The position numbers were made by a program, and so were the translations under genes. A DNA stretch of 64,000 nt from contig CM075857.1 in the NCBI GenBank assembly GCA_037975125.1, forward strand, positions 87,504,199 to 87,568,198, read 5' to 3'. Below, in pieces: positions 1 to 10,800 of this stretch (position 1 is the first letter of the stretch; every line of letters begins with the position of its first letter). The notes beneath the pieces were generated by a model, which was not told the DNA's origin, did no database searches, and saw nothing but the letters and a program-made list of their open reading frames with translations. The stretch is from Latrodectus hesperus (taxonomy: Eukaryota > Arthropoda > Arachnida > Araneae > Theridiidae).

Positions 1-1539
1 TAGGCTTTCATGAGCTCATTATCAATAATAACCTGTAAAAATCATCTTCAAAGAGCTCAACAAGTGCCATCTTGAAAGCTCTTCGCATCTCTTCCTGGCA
101 AATAAGCACCATCCCATTTCATTTATGTTTAATAAGGCGCCAAACATGTGACATTGAAAAAGGAAGAGTAGAAAAATAGGAAGAGCGGGAGCTCTCTTCA
201 TAAGAAAACAAAACTAACTGCAAATCAACTAAAACTGAAAGGGTTCCAGCAAGTTTCATTAAAAAAAAAGTGGTGAGAAGAAGGGGGGGGAACCGTGAGA
301 AGAGAACAGCAATGCCTTGTCGCGCAATAAAAATGATGCGTTAAACTTTTTTTTTTTTTAATTCCCTCTTTTTTATTACTTTGGACGCTTCAAAGCAATA
401 ACTAAAGCTCGTAGAAAAAAAGTTCTTTAAGAGGAACAGGGGTAAATCAGGGAAGAAAATTAAATCAGAAATTTACTGGTGAGTTGATCGTTGGCGACGG
501 TTTGACTTATGCAATAAAGAGGGGGTGTCTAGAGCGCTGGGATTCGAGGAGGCGGAACGGTACGGATTGGCGCTTTTAACGAATCGTAATTGAAAGGCTC
601 TAAGCGCTCTGTTTATTACACGTCCTCTAAAAATGTTCCCAAGTCCCCATTGGGGTGATATAGTAATTGCACAGTTTTAGTAAATGTCTTTCATTTCCTT
701 TTGTGTGCTTCATTGGTTTTCATTGTCCTCAATTTGATTTCCGGAAGTAGTCATCACTTTCGGAAGTTTGAAGGGAAATTCTATATAGCAGTTTCTTATA
801 TGGTAAAATATGAAACAGATATTAATTTTAGCATTTGATTTTATGACATGTTTCATTATTACAGTGGAATTTCACTAAATGGTATATTTTTCACAAACTT
901 CTTTGTGTAAAATACATTTTATGATGGGAATCGGAAGTGTGAAATTTCATGATCTGCCACTAAATGTGGTTGATTTCATTATGTCCATCCATTGTGGTCA
1001 TCAGCTGTGGTTAAGTATAATCACTCAAGTGCTCAGTGAAAGGCTTAAGTTCGTATGAACTGCTGCTTTAAGATTTGTATCAAAGTTTTTATTGACTGAT
1101 TGTTTTGATTCGAAGAATCACTAGAGAGGAAAGGGAAAATATATCCTACAAGAGCCTTATGTGGGAAAGATTCTGTACTTGATTACCAAATAAGCTGTCC
1201 TATTGAGTAGGCCTATGCATGTTTAAAGTTCTGAGGTATAAAGTGTTCTACTTTTGGTGTGGGGTGAAAAGAATGCCAACTCAGTCGTCAACCTCCTCAT
1301 TTGATCATAATCAAAATAACGAAGTGATTGGTTATGTTCGCTCTTTTCTTTTATAGTGGTTCATAGAAATAAGTAGCCAAATTTGTATTGCAAACAATAT
1401 GAAAATCTTTTTATTCATCATCATGGTTCATTCTTTTTTCCATACTTAATCCGATAATTCTCCGCATTATAATATCAAAAAATAAAAATGATAATCCTTG
1501 TACAAGAAATACCGATGTATAGAAATAACATTTTTAAGA
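1..1539. other. AT-rich non-coding DNA, probably eya intron
   Basis: No coding sequence or recognisable repeat was found. A small higher-GC patch at about 520-640 carries an inverted octamer (agagcgct / agcgctct). Because the first eya exon seen begins mid-domain at 7763, this stretch is inferred to be intronic to eya. Confidence 0.5.
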
Positions 1540-1960
1540 TTAGAAGACGACCCCCTTCCGCAACCCAGGCAGAGAACCCACCGCTCGTTACAACGGGCCG
1601 ATGTTTGCGCGTTGTGATTGAGTTTGTTGGAAGGAGCTAGAGTGGGTGAGTGAGGGAGATGGGCCAGGACGACCGAGAGCGCTCGGGAAATCTGAAACTC
1701 CGAAATACGAAACCCGACGTCGTTCGGGCGCCCGTTCTCTCTTCTCTCTCTGCCTCTCCCCAGCTCAGCCTATAGGCTATAGCAACACCCCATCTGGCTC
1801 TTTAAAAGGGGGAGGTAGCAATCTTCTCTGCTGCCACGCTCACGATGGCTCTTTCCTTTTTCCCTTTATAGATTTCTTTTTATTTTCTTTCTGTCTTTTC
1901 ACCGTTATTTTGTTCTCTTCTGTTTTATAGGGATTTTTATTCGGAACAAAACCAGCGACT
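1540..1960 (+). promoter_or_regulatory. Higher-GC island, possible alternative promoter or enhancer
   Basis: The GC content is far above that of the flanking DNA and CpG is frequent (for example cgacgtcgttcgggcgcc near 1717-1735). A TATA-like ctttaaaaggggg lies at about 1800, and a strong splice-donor-like GTGAGTGAG lies near 1644, which would suit a non-coding first exon. A 94-codon frame at 1646-1930 shows no recognisable domain and is probably chance. The call rests on composition and motifs only; it could equally be a conserved enhancer of eya. Confidence 0.3.
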
Positions 1961-3895
1961 CACGCGAATGGACTAATTTTTTCCCCGTATTCCAGCTCTT
2001 TTCAGTTTTATTCGCAAGAAAAGGCAATAACGCTTTTGCATTTCTATGAAATTTCGGTTGTTTGGTGAAAGGTTTTTGATAAAATAAAAAAAGGCTTTTG
2101 GCTGTTAATTAATAAACTTGAGTAGTTGTGTCTGTGTGATTATGTGTTTTTATCCAATTATAAGAGCTTTACTTTCCTATTGTTAGGTTGAGGTTTTCAC
2201 TTTATGTTTATTTGTAGGTTACAAAAACTTTTTTTATATTTTTAATAAAGAATACCGCAAGAAACTTTCAAATAAATGCTGGGAAACTACTTTCTTATAA
2301 ATTTTTGAAATTTAATAATTTATACAAATTTTAATACTCTATTTCACAATGGGATTATGTTACGCTGAGTTTAAATAAAAACTTTTATTTTAAATAACAT
2401 CACGCCGAACTTTCTTTTATAAAATTACTTTGGATAATTTGTTAAATATTTACTTTATAATATTTTTATAGTTTGAATAGATTCTGGAGTGAAATGTTTT
2501 AAATGATTTTTTTTTCTTATGAAATATCATATTTAAAGAAATAATTTTTCAATTTAGGTGGGTTCTATCCTGAAACTGCGCAAACTGTTTTTAAAAATTA
2601 GTATAAATTTTAAATGAAAATAAAAGTTATTAAGTATTAGTGCTATCATAGCTTAATTTTCCAAGTTTTCATATTATCTTACTCTTTATTTCATATCATT
2701 CTTTATGATGTTATAGAAAAAAAAAATTGCAATGAATATTTCGAAATTTTATATACGTATTATTGAATATAGCAATATTGAGAGCATAAAAGAAGTTGAA
2801 GCATTATGTTTAAAAAATTTTTAGGCAATTAAAGAATCTCTAATGTTTTAGCAGGTTTGAAAAACTTTACTATACTCAAAGTAATTAATTTTGTTAGGTT
2901 ATGCTTGTAATCAATAATTTATTCTAAAAACGTGGCTAACTTTAAGATAACAAATTCAATCTTGTTAAGTAAAATGTATTATAAAAATAAATCATAAGTG
3001 ATTTTCATAAATTTTATAATAAATAGGATTCATTCAGAATTAAAATTAAGAATTTCCAATCTTTTCCGAAATTCATGAAAGACTATAATATGATTATCGA
3101 TTAATTCCATTATCTAATCTTTACGTTTTAATTCGTTTGCTTTTAATATTTAATTACATTTAGTAAATTATCATTTTAATCCTTCGAACGTGTGAAAATT
3201 ATTTCACTTCCGGTAGTTTTCTCAAAGGAAAATCCGCCAAAAAGAGGCACTGAACAAGTATAACTTTTTGGTAGATTTTCTGCTCTGTACTTAGAAGATC
3301 TTCCCCGAAAAATTTTAACAACTACTCCACCATAGAAAATTGCTAGAAACCGCCGCTACTTTTTACCCCAACTTTCTACTTGCTCGTCTAGTTTATACCC
3401 TATTGGAAATTCTTTCTCATTCTTTATTTTATATTTCTTTCTCTCCCCATGGAGTGACTTATATCAAACATGGCATGTTGGAGTCGTGTTACAATCAATC
3501 GACAGTAGTACTTCCTCCTTTTCCTTCGCTGCTTCCGATGTACCATTAAGCCTTTGTTCTCCTGGTGAATAAGGTTTTTACTCTTTTTTTTTTCCTTTTC
3601 ACTGACAAAGTTTTGGGAATCGATACTGTTTCCAGAAATACTTGGAGTTGCGAAAGCTTCTTTATTGCAATGACTCCAATAAGAGACTTTTTGATGAATG
3701 TTGCGATATTGGATTTGGGGTATTTAGATGAAGAAAATATGGAGGAAATAAGCAGTGAGAAGCATTCACACTTAAGGTTTTTGCAAAGAGCTAAAAATTC
3801 AAAAATTAAGTACTACTTAAAGTGATATGAATCTTACATATTTTTTTCAAAGTTGAAAAAGATTAATGAATATTTTATTAGACTCTAAAAGAATG
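1961..3895. other. AT-rich non-coding DNA
   Basis: No gene, RNA or repeat is recognised. Short open frames at 3340-3549 and 3565-3825 have no motif and no splice context that I trust. Confidence 0.5.
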
Positions 3896-3911
3896 TTTGT
3901 TGCACATTGTT

Positions 3912-4218
3912 TTTTTTTTTCCCAATGGACACGCACTTGGATGACTAACCCCATGCCACAACAAGGTTAGAAATTGCTACTCATTTGTCGTTACCCAGCG
4001 GGCACCTGTGAACCAAGTCACGGAGGCGAGTAGCGTTACCCGCGCCATACCACCACAAACCCGTTTATAGGGCGGGTCACATTCATACAACATTACGAAG
4101 AAAGGACAGAGAAACACAGAACAGTGAAGGAAAGAAACATTCATACTCAAACCGGGATTCGAACCCGGGACCAACAGCTCAGAAGTCAGGAACGCTAACC
4201 ACTCAGCCATCGGTCGGC
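3912..4218 (-). mobile_element. tRNA-derived SINE, family B, full length
   Basis: On the minus strand the element starts at 4218 with a tRNA-like head: A box around tggctgagtggttagcg and B box gggttcgaatccc. A body of about 200 bp follows, containing the block cctataaacggg shared with family C, and the element ends in an A-run (the T-run at 3912-3920 on the plus strand). It is flanked by a perfect 16-bp target-site duplication, tttgttgcacattgtt, at 3896-3911 and 4219-4234, so the insertion is complete and fairly young. It is not a functional tRNA gene because no acceptor stem or 3' half follows the B box. Confidence 0.9.
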
Positions 4219-4767
4219 TTTGTTGCACATTGTTATTTTTACTAAAACTTCAATGTAAATTTAAATTTACTTTTCAAAATACTAAAAGTTTCTTGATTTG
4301 TAATTTATTTTAAGTTTTTAAAAATGCTCAAGATTCTCGAATCTTTAATTCAAGAAATATAAATTGTAATAAAATAAGATAAAAATAAAATAAGAAGTTT
4401 AATAATTTTTAAGTAGGTAGTTTAAATTCAGTACTCACAGTGTGATTTACAGAGTAAATTCAATAACTAAAATAAATTACATTATATAATTCTCTCCTGA
4501 AATAAGATTTTATTTAAGCTAAGAGCATATATGTATACAGGCTTCTTAATTATTAGTATGAAATTTGTCTTTTTTTCATCACATTATTTTTCTTCATACA
4601 TATCAAAATGGCGCTAAAGTAAATCCATTTTATTTTCTCTTAAATCTTAATTTCATAAAAATTATCGGTAGTTTATTTCTTTAAAATCAAATTGCAACAA
4701 TAAACTAAAAGCAGATTTTATTATATATGTCAATTTTCAATAATATTTTGCACTTTGTTTCTGATTT

Positions 4768-4918
4768 TAAAACTCAGTTCAACAGTTCATGGGTTCGAAT
4801 CCCACCTTGGGCATGGATGTTTTTAGTGGTTCTGAATCCACTTTAAACCGTAGGTGCCGGTCTAATTAGCCCTCGTGTGCAAAAAATGACCGTTGAGCGA
4901 CAAACAAACCAAACCAAA
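4768..4918 (+). mobile_element. tRNA-derived SINE, family A, 5'-truncated
   Basis: The B box gggttcgaatccc and the family A body (tagtggttctgaatccac, ttagccctcgtgtgc, gagcgacaaac) are present. The A-box half of the head is missing. A short flanking repeat, tctgattt, at 4760-4767 and 4919-4926 is the likely target-site duplication. Fuller copies lie at 12243-12409 and 49907-50078. Confidence 0.8.
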
Positions 4919-4926
4919 TCTGATTT

Positions 4927-5929
4927 AAGACTTAAATAGTATAAATTAAACATAACTAGTTCATCTATATTTTAGTTGGGATTATATAATAGATAATATA
5001 AAGGTGATATATTTTTGGATAACAGATTTGAATGTCTACTTGTATTTTTCCTACTAAAATGCTCAGAGTTTTAAATAAAATTTAAAAATGTTTCAAAATT
5101 TTTTTAATTAATATCGTAGAAGAATGTAATTTAATTTTTTAACTAAAATTATCAATTTTTTAAATTTAGTTTTATAATTGATTTGTAAAAACTGAATTTA
5201 GCTTATTATGTTACTTTCTATTAACAATTCATAAAACCAACATTTCCCTATTTGTGTTATTATTCTATAAATGATTATTTAAATAATTATTCTAAAAACA
5301 ATTTCTTGCGGTCAATAGTCGAACTATCTGAAATACATTCTTTTTAGTGTTGAAATCTTTATACCAAAATAGATCTTTAAATCATATAGATGTTAAATAA
5401 GAACGTGGCTCTATAAATAAACTTCAAAAAAATCCAAATAATTTCTGAACTTATTACAGATGAAATTTTAAAATAAAAAAACAATTGTAGGCTTAAATTA
5501 ATAAGACTTTTAAATTAAAAGTGATTAGTTTTTAATAATCAATCAATTCATGATATCATAATTTTTATATACTTTACTTATAAAATACAAGTCATATTAT
5601 TCTTTTAATATTCTTTGCGTGTGCTTAACTTGCTGAAGCTTATAACATTACGAACTAAATTTGTTTTAAAATTAAATGATCAGTTTTTCCTTTTGTAAAC
5701 TGAAAATTAAGTTCAAAGTAAGAAAAATGAAATATAGGAAATCTACCGAATTAATAAGATATATAATTCTGGAAGTTTTTATAATCCTGAATCTGTAAAT
5801 GCACTCTGTAAATAACATAAATTTAATAATTTCACATTGCATTTTAAGCAAGTTCCTTTATTGATGGCATATTTACTCCTAATTAGCTACACGAAAGCAA
5901 TAAAAACATCTGCTCTTAAGTCTAATCTA
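4927..5929. other. AT-rich non-coding DNA, probably eya intron
   Basis: Nothing recognisable was found on either strand. Confidence 0.5.
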
Positions 5930-6180
5930 TCATGACTGTTTGAAGGCGAAATATGCGCAGTCTGTTATCATTAAAAGCGGGAAAAATTGAACCCAGAGGA
6001 GCAATTACACGAGGAAAGTGGAATTGAAGAGCAGAGTAAGAGGAATTGCTTCTTAAAAAGAGGGTTTCTCCAGAGATTTTATTTTAAGGCAGCCGCCATG
6101 TCGACAGACGGCGAAAGAGTATTTTGAAAACTGTGGATCGAGGGGTGAAAGCTCATGTTATCGAGACAGAAAGGAAAGTT
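5930..6180. promoter_or_regulatory. Higher-GC island upstream of the eya exons
   Basis: This stretch is less AT-rich than its surroundings and includes the motifs gcgggaaaa, ggcagccgccatg and tcgacagacggcg. No long open frame or splice context was found. It is listed as a candidate regulatory element in a presumed eya intron, on composition alone. Confidence 0.25.
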
Positions 6181-6966
6181 TATTTTAAATAAACCTCACA
6201 CTCTGTTTTTTCACGCACCAATTGAGGCTCAGCCACACAACAGGCAGTGGTTTTCTTTCTTTTGCATTTGAAGTTGCATCATTTAGACGTTTCAAGGGAT
6301 TTATTTTCTTAATAAAGATTGTTGAATACTGTAATTCATTCTCTCGTAAATGTAATATATGTGTATATAACTTCAAATATTACCAAATATATTGTATTTA
6401 ATAAAAACTCGAATTGTAGGAGTTTAGAATAATACTGTTTAATTTATAAAGTAGCTAATTTTTTGTTGGCAACAGGGCTATGTATTTTGATCTTTTTTTT
6501 ATCAAAGAGCAGCCAACTTATAACGTTGCAGAGTTGTTTCAATCCTAGACATTTTTCTGTAAATGATTGGTTTGTACACCTCGCTATAAGAGATGGGTAA
6601 AATAGCGCATTTTTATGATTTTAAGTGTTGGCAGTAATGGTCTCATAAATAGGAAGATAATTTAACTTTTTTAAAATAAATTTTTTTAAATAAATAAAAT
6701 TAAAAAAAAAGCTTAAATCGTCCTTGCCGATTTAAACTAACCATAAATTGGATGTATTGTCTATTTCATTTAATTCTGTTCTATATTTTTAACGTGTTCA
6801 ATTTTGGACGCAATATCGCTAAAAATTTGAAAATTAATTTCGAACAACAGGTAATTTTCAAACTTACCACGAAAAAAAATTATAATTAAAAATCAGTTTT
6901 TATTAGAATTTATTACTGGTAGAAATCACGAATGGATTTTTTTATCATCGCCGAAGACACTTAAGC

Positions 6967-7050
6967 ATTCGATTGTGGACTTCGCCTTGTTTGCTGCCTT
7001 TCGAAAAATACAATTTGAAGGCAAGCAGCAAATTTGTCTACAAATCGAAT
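6967..7050. other. Imperfect foldback (stem-loop)
   Basis: The left arm (6967-7000, attcgattgtggac through tttgctgcctt) is the imperfect reverse complement of the right arm (7017-7050, aaggcaagcagcaaa through caaatcgaat), with a loop of about 16 nt. Arms of about 34 nt with small bulges could be a hairpin RNA or a foldback repeat. It lies about 0.7 kb upstream of the first eya exon seen. Confidence 0.45.
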
Positions 7051-7762
7051 TTGCGATGCCATTTCAATACGATGTGACGTAGATGAAATGATATCTAACG
7101 TCACGGATATTTTAAACCAATGAAAATTTTAATAAAGTGGTGTAGTCATGGTGTGTGTGTGTCAAATGGAATGAAAGAAAAAATTTTTTTGGTTAGTAAA
7201 AATATAAAAATTGATGCCTCTCAGTGATTTTTGCGCTGCATTTGTCTTGCTTAGATAATATAATACTAAGTACAAAATTTTTGCTTCGATCAATTTCTGT
7301 CAAATTTGTGCAGCTAAAAACAAATTATGTACAAAAGCTCACTAAGATTTTATTCACTGATATATATTTGACTGCAAATTTAAAACATAAATCATATAGT
7401 ACTAGCAAAACACTCTGAGACTTAATAAACTAATCAGTAACATTTAAAAACCCAACAATTGCTCGAATAAAATATCTTTGTTCAGTAAGTTAAGTACTTC
7501 ATATATGCGAAGTTGGCCATACATCTATATGACAATAATGTTACGAATATTAACAATGTATTACAATTTAATGTACAAATATTTCTTTTAAAGATAAACC
7601 AGGTGAAAATTTACTGTTTTAAAATCAGTATTCATTATTTTAAAAATTTATCTAGAATATATGCAACATTTGGGTTTTTAAAATTTTTTTATAATGTAAC
7701 AAGCAAAATTAAGTTTTTGAATAAATTCTTATCATTAATTGGATTTAATTTTATCTTTTTAG

Positions 7763-7852
7763 GATGCACCATTGTCTGTGTCTCTTGGACTAAGAATGGA
7801 GGAAAAAGTTTTCAACTTAGCTGATACTCATTTCTTTTTTAACGATTTAGAG
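7763..7852 (+). CDS. eya: eya exon a (first in window)
   Basis: The acceptor is tctttttag at 7754-7762 and the donor GT is at 7853. It encodes 30 residues beginning [10 protein letters not shown] and ending FFFNDLE, in phase 0 at both ends. It corresponds to the part of the Eya domain just after the missing catalytic DxDxT segment. Confidence 0.95.
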
Positions 7853-10800
7853 GTACTAAAATTTCTTAAATTATCTTACTAAATATTCTTTTAAAAAACT
7901 ATAAAATATTAATTTCCATTTAGTAGAGTTAAAAATACTATTTGAATCCATGATATTGTATGTCAATACCATTCATTGGTTTTAAAATGTTTATAATAAT
8001 GTCATATTTATACAACCTTTTAAGTATTGATATTTTCTGTAGACTTTTTGTACGTTACTTAATGTTCTGAAAAAAATAATAGTAATTATTCCCCATAATT
8101 TAATGTTCATAGCTAAATTCAAGCAAAATAGTATACTTAATGAAGCTTTAAATATTCTTAATCTTTTTTTCCCATAAAATATTTTAAGGAAGTTTTAAAA
8201 GTTTCCAATCGAACTTTCGAAAAACTTGTGAATATTTTTCAGACATTAGAAATTTAATAGAATAGTGCTGTCATCTATATTCCAATTTTATGAATAAAAC
8301 GTTCCAATGAATAAATTAAAATGAGTTTAACTATAAAAATTCGCGATGAAATATAAATAATGAAATGAAATTGTTTAGCTAAATTTCTAATTTAAGTTTA
8401 TTGAATTTGAATTTTTTTAACTATTAGGAATGTGATCAAGTGCATATTGATGATGTTTCTTCTGACGATAATGGACAAGATTTAACGTGAGTAATATATA
8501 ATTTACTATTTTTTCAAAAAATTATTATAATTTTTAGAAGTGTTTTTGTTAATATTACTGTATTAAAATATTTTCTTATGAATACATAAAAGCAAATTTT
8601 TTAATTAATATATATTTCTGTTTCAAAAAATATTTAGGGTACATTTTTATGGAACTTATTAAGCTATTGATATTAATATACATAAGTGGAAAGCTTTAAG
8701 AATATAATGAAAATGACGAAACTCTTCATAAATGTGGAAAAATATATTGGTCATTCTTATGAAAATAGAATAAAATACTTTGTCAATTGTCATAGTTTGG
8801 ATTTAGTGCTGCCATCTATTTGCTTGTCTAGACATGATTTCTTGAAATCAAATACCTATAGCTTTCTCTGAAATGCACGCCGAAAAATATGAAATTCATA
8901 CCGAATATTTAAGAAATGCATGAATGAAATCGTTTTTAAGATATATATTTTAATGAATTTTGATATATATTATGAAACAACTGAAACTAGGCCACTTATA
9001 TATTTTTGTTACTGTTAAGCATTTGTAGGCCAAGACATAAACAAAAAAATAAAGAACCTTTAATAAGAAAAATATAAAATATTTTTAAAAGATTTATCAT
9101 TTACTACTTATTAAAATTGAAGATGCATAAAATTTTTTAAGTAAATAATATTTTTATGCCGGTATTTAGTAGTAATAGAATCTCTGAAAGCAACAAAATT
9201 GATAAAATCCAATTTTGAAATAAAATATTGCATAGTAATAACACGTATTTACTTTTAAAATGTTTAAGTTAATGAAATTGTTTGGAAGCTATGTTTAATA
9301 AGAAATGTTTTCAGCATCATAACATCAGCTTCAAATGAAAACAAAACAAAATTTAAACTGTAGAGAATTCTCTTTGTACTTCCATTAATAATAAATTTTG
9401 TCATTAATTATCTTTACTTTTGTAGAGGATATTTTATATAGTACCGACGGAATGAGGAATTTAAATTAACGCACATTGCATTTTTATATCAAATATTTTG
9501 AATTTACACCAGCCACTGTAAAACTTGCTGAAAAATCTTTTTATTTGAGCAGGAATTATAACTTCCAAGCAGATGGTTTTCACGCAGCTGCTTCAAACGC
9601 AAGTTTATGTCTGGCAACTGGAGTCCGAGGAGGGGTAGACTGGATGAGGAAGCTGGCCTTCCGGTATCGCAGAATAAAGGAGGTGTACAACCAGTACAGA
9701 AATAATGTGGGAGGTACTGATGAAGAAAAAAGTTTCTTTATTTGTACCAACTACTGTCATGTTTAAAAAGACCTTAAATTATAATTCATTTTTTAAAAGT
9801 AATTTTTTAGGAGAAAGATTAAAGTATCCAAATCGGATATCGAAAATATTCTGGAATGTAATTGAAAATCACATCAGTCTTTTAGATCATATTAATAAAT
9901 TTAAATTATAAATTTTCTAATTACATATTATAATTAATTATAATTTACAAATTTTATAATAAGAAAATACAGTTTTCAATTATAATCGAAATATTTTAAA
10001 GATTAATGAATTTTATGTAAGAATAAATTCAACTAGTTGAAAACAAAAGGAAGTTTTTTAGTCTAAACATATTATTTTTCAAAGTTAACAAAAATATCAA
10101 TTCATTAAAATATAAAATACTTTAAGAATTCTGTATAAATTTAGAAAAAGCAGTATGAATTTGTTTTAGCTTGTTTTTTGATGGTTATTTTAATAGTTTG
10201 CGATTTTAAGGTATATATGCATAAAAATGATTCTTATGTTTAATTTTTCAATTTTAAAATTCTTTAATAAGTGTTTCTGGTATCAAATTTGCTTTGATAT
10301 TTACAAACAAATATTTCGAACATCATAACTACTTTTATCAAATTAGCTGGAAAATATTTGCTTTTTGGAAGATAAAAAGTATGATTCAAAAGTTTATAGT
10401 GAAATTCAACGCACGCACGCACACACACAACTTACTTTTAAAACCCAATTGCAAAGTATTTTAATCTGTTGATATATTGTCAAGGATAAATTTTCAGATT
10501 TCTTATCTTATATTTTTATTGAAATTTTAAATAATTCACGTGTATAGATTTAAGGAGTAAGAATTTTCAAATTTGTGTGTGTGTGTGTGTTAAACATTAC
10601 TTTTTAAACATTATAAAGGCTTCAAACATTAGTTTAGTCTGTTTTTAGTAATACATAAAAGAAAACTAAAAACATATGTATAATTTTTTAAATATTGTGT
10701 TGATAATTTTATCGCCATTGAAAAATTAGGAAATTTGTAAATATACCAAGCTTAATTATTTTTTATACAAATTTAATGGGTTAGTTTTAGTTAATTGGAT

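Noticed and set aside
1646..1930. 94-codon frame in the GC-rich island
   Set aside because: No domain, no splice context downstream, and low complexity at its end. GC-rich sequence lacks stops by chance.
3565..3825. 86-codon frame with DLGYLDEEN, first considered as the Eya catalytic motif
   Set aside because: It lacks the DxDxT pattern and surrounding Eya residues and has no splice sites that would join it to exon a.
4140..4218. tRNA genes suggested by B boxes (also near 12300, 13630, 21965, 23320, 34250, 43300, 45610 and 49965)
   Set aside because: None has a 3' acceptor strand or a foldable cloverleaf after the B box. Each continues into a repeated body, and most are flanked by target duplications, so they are SINE heads.
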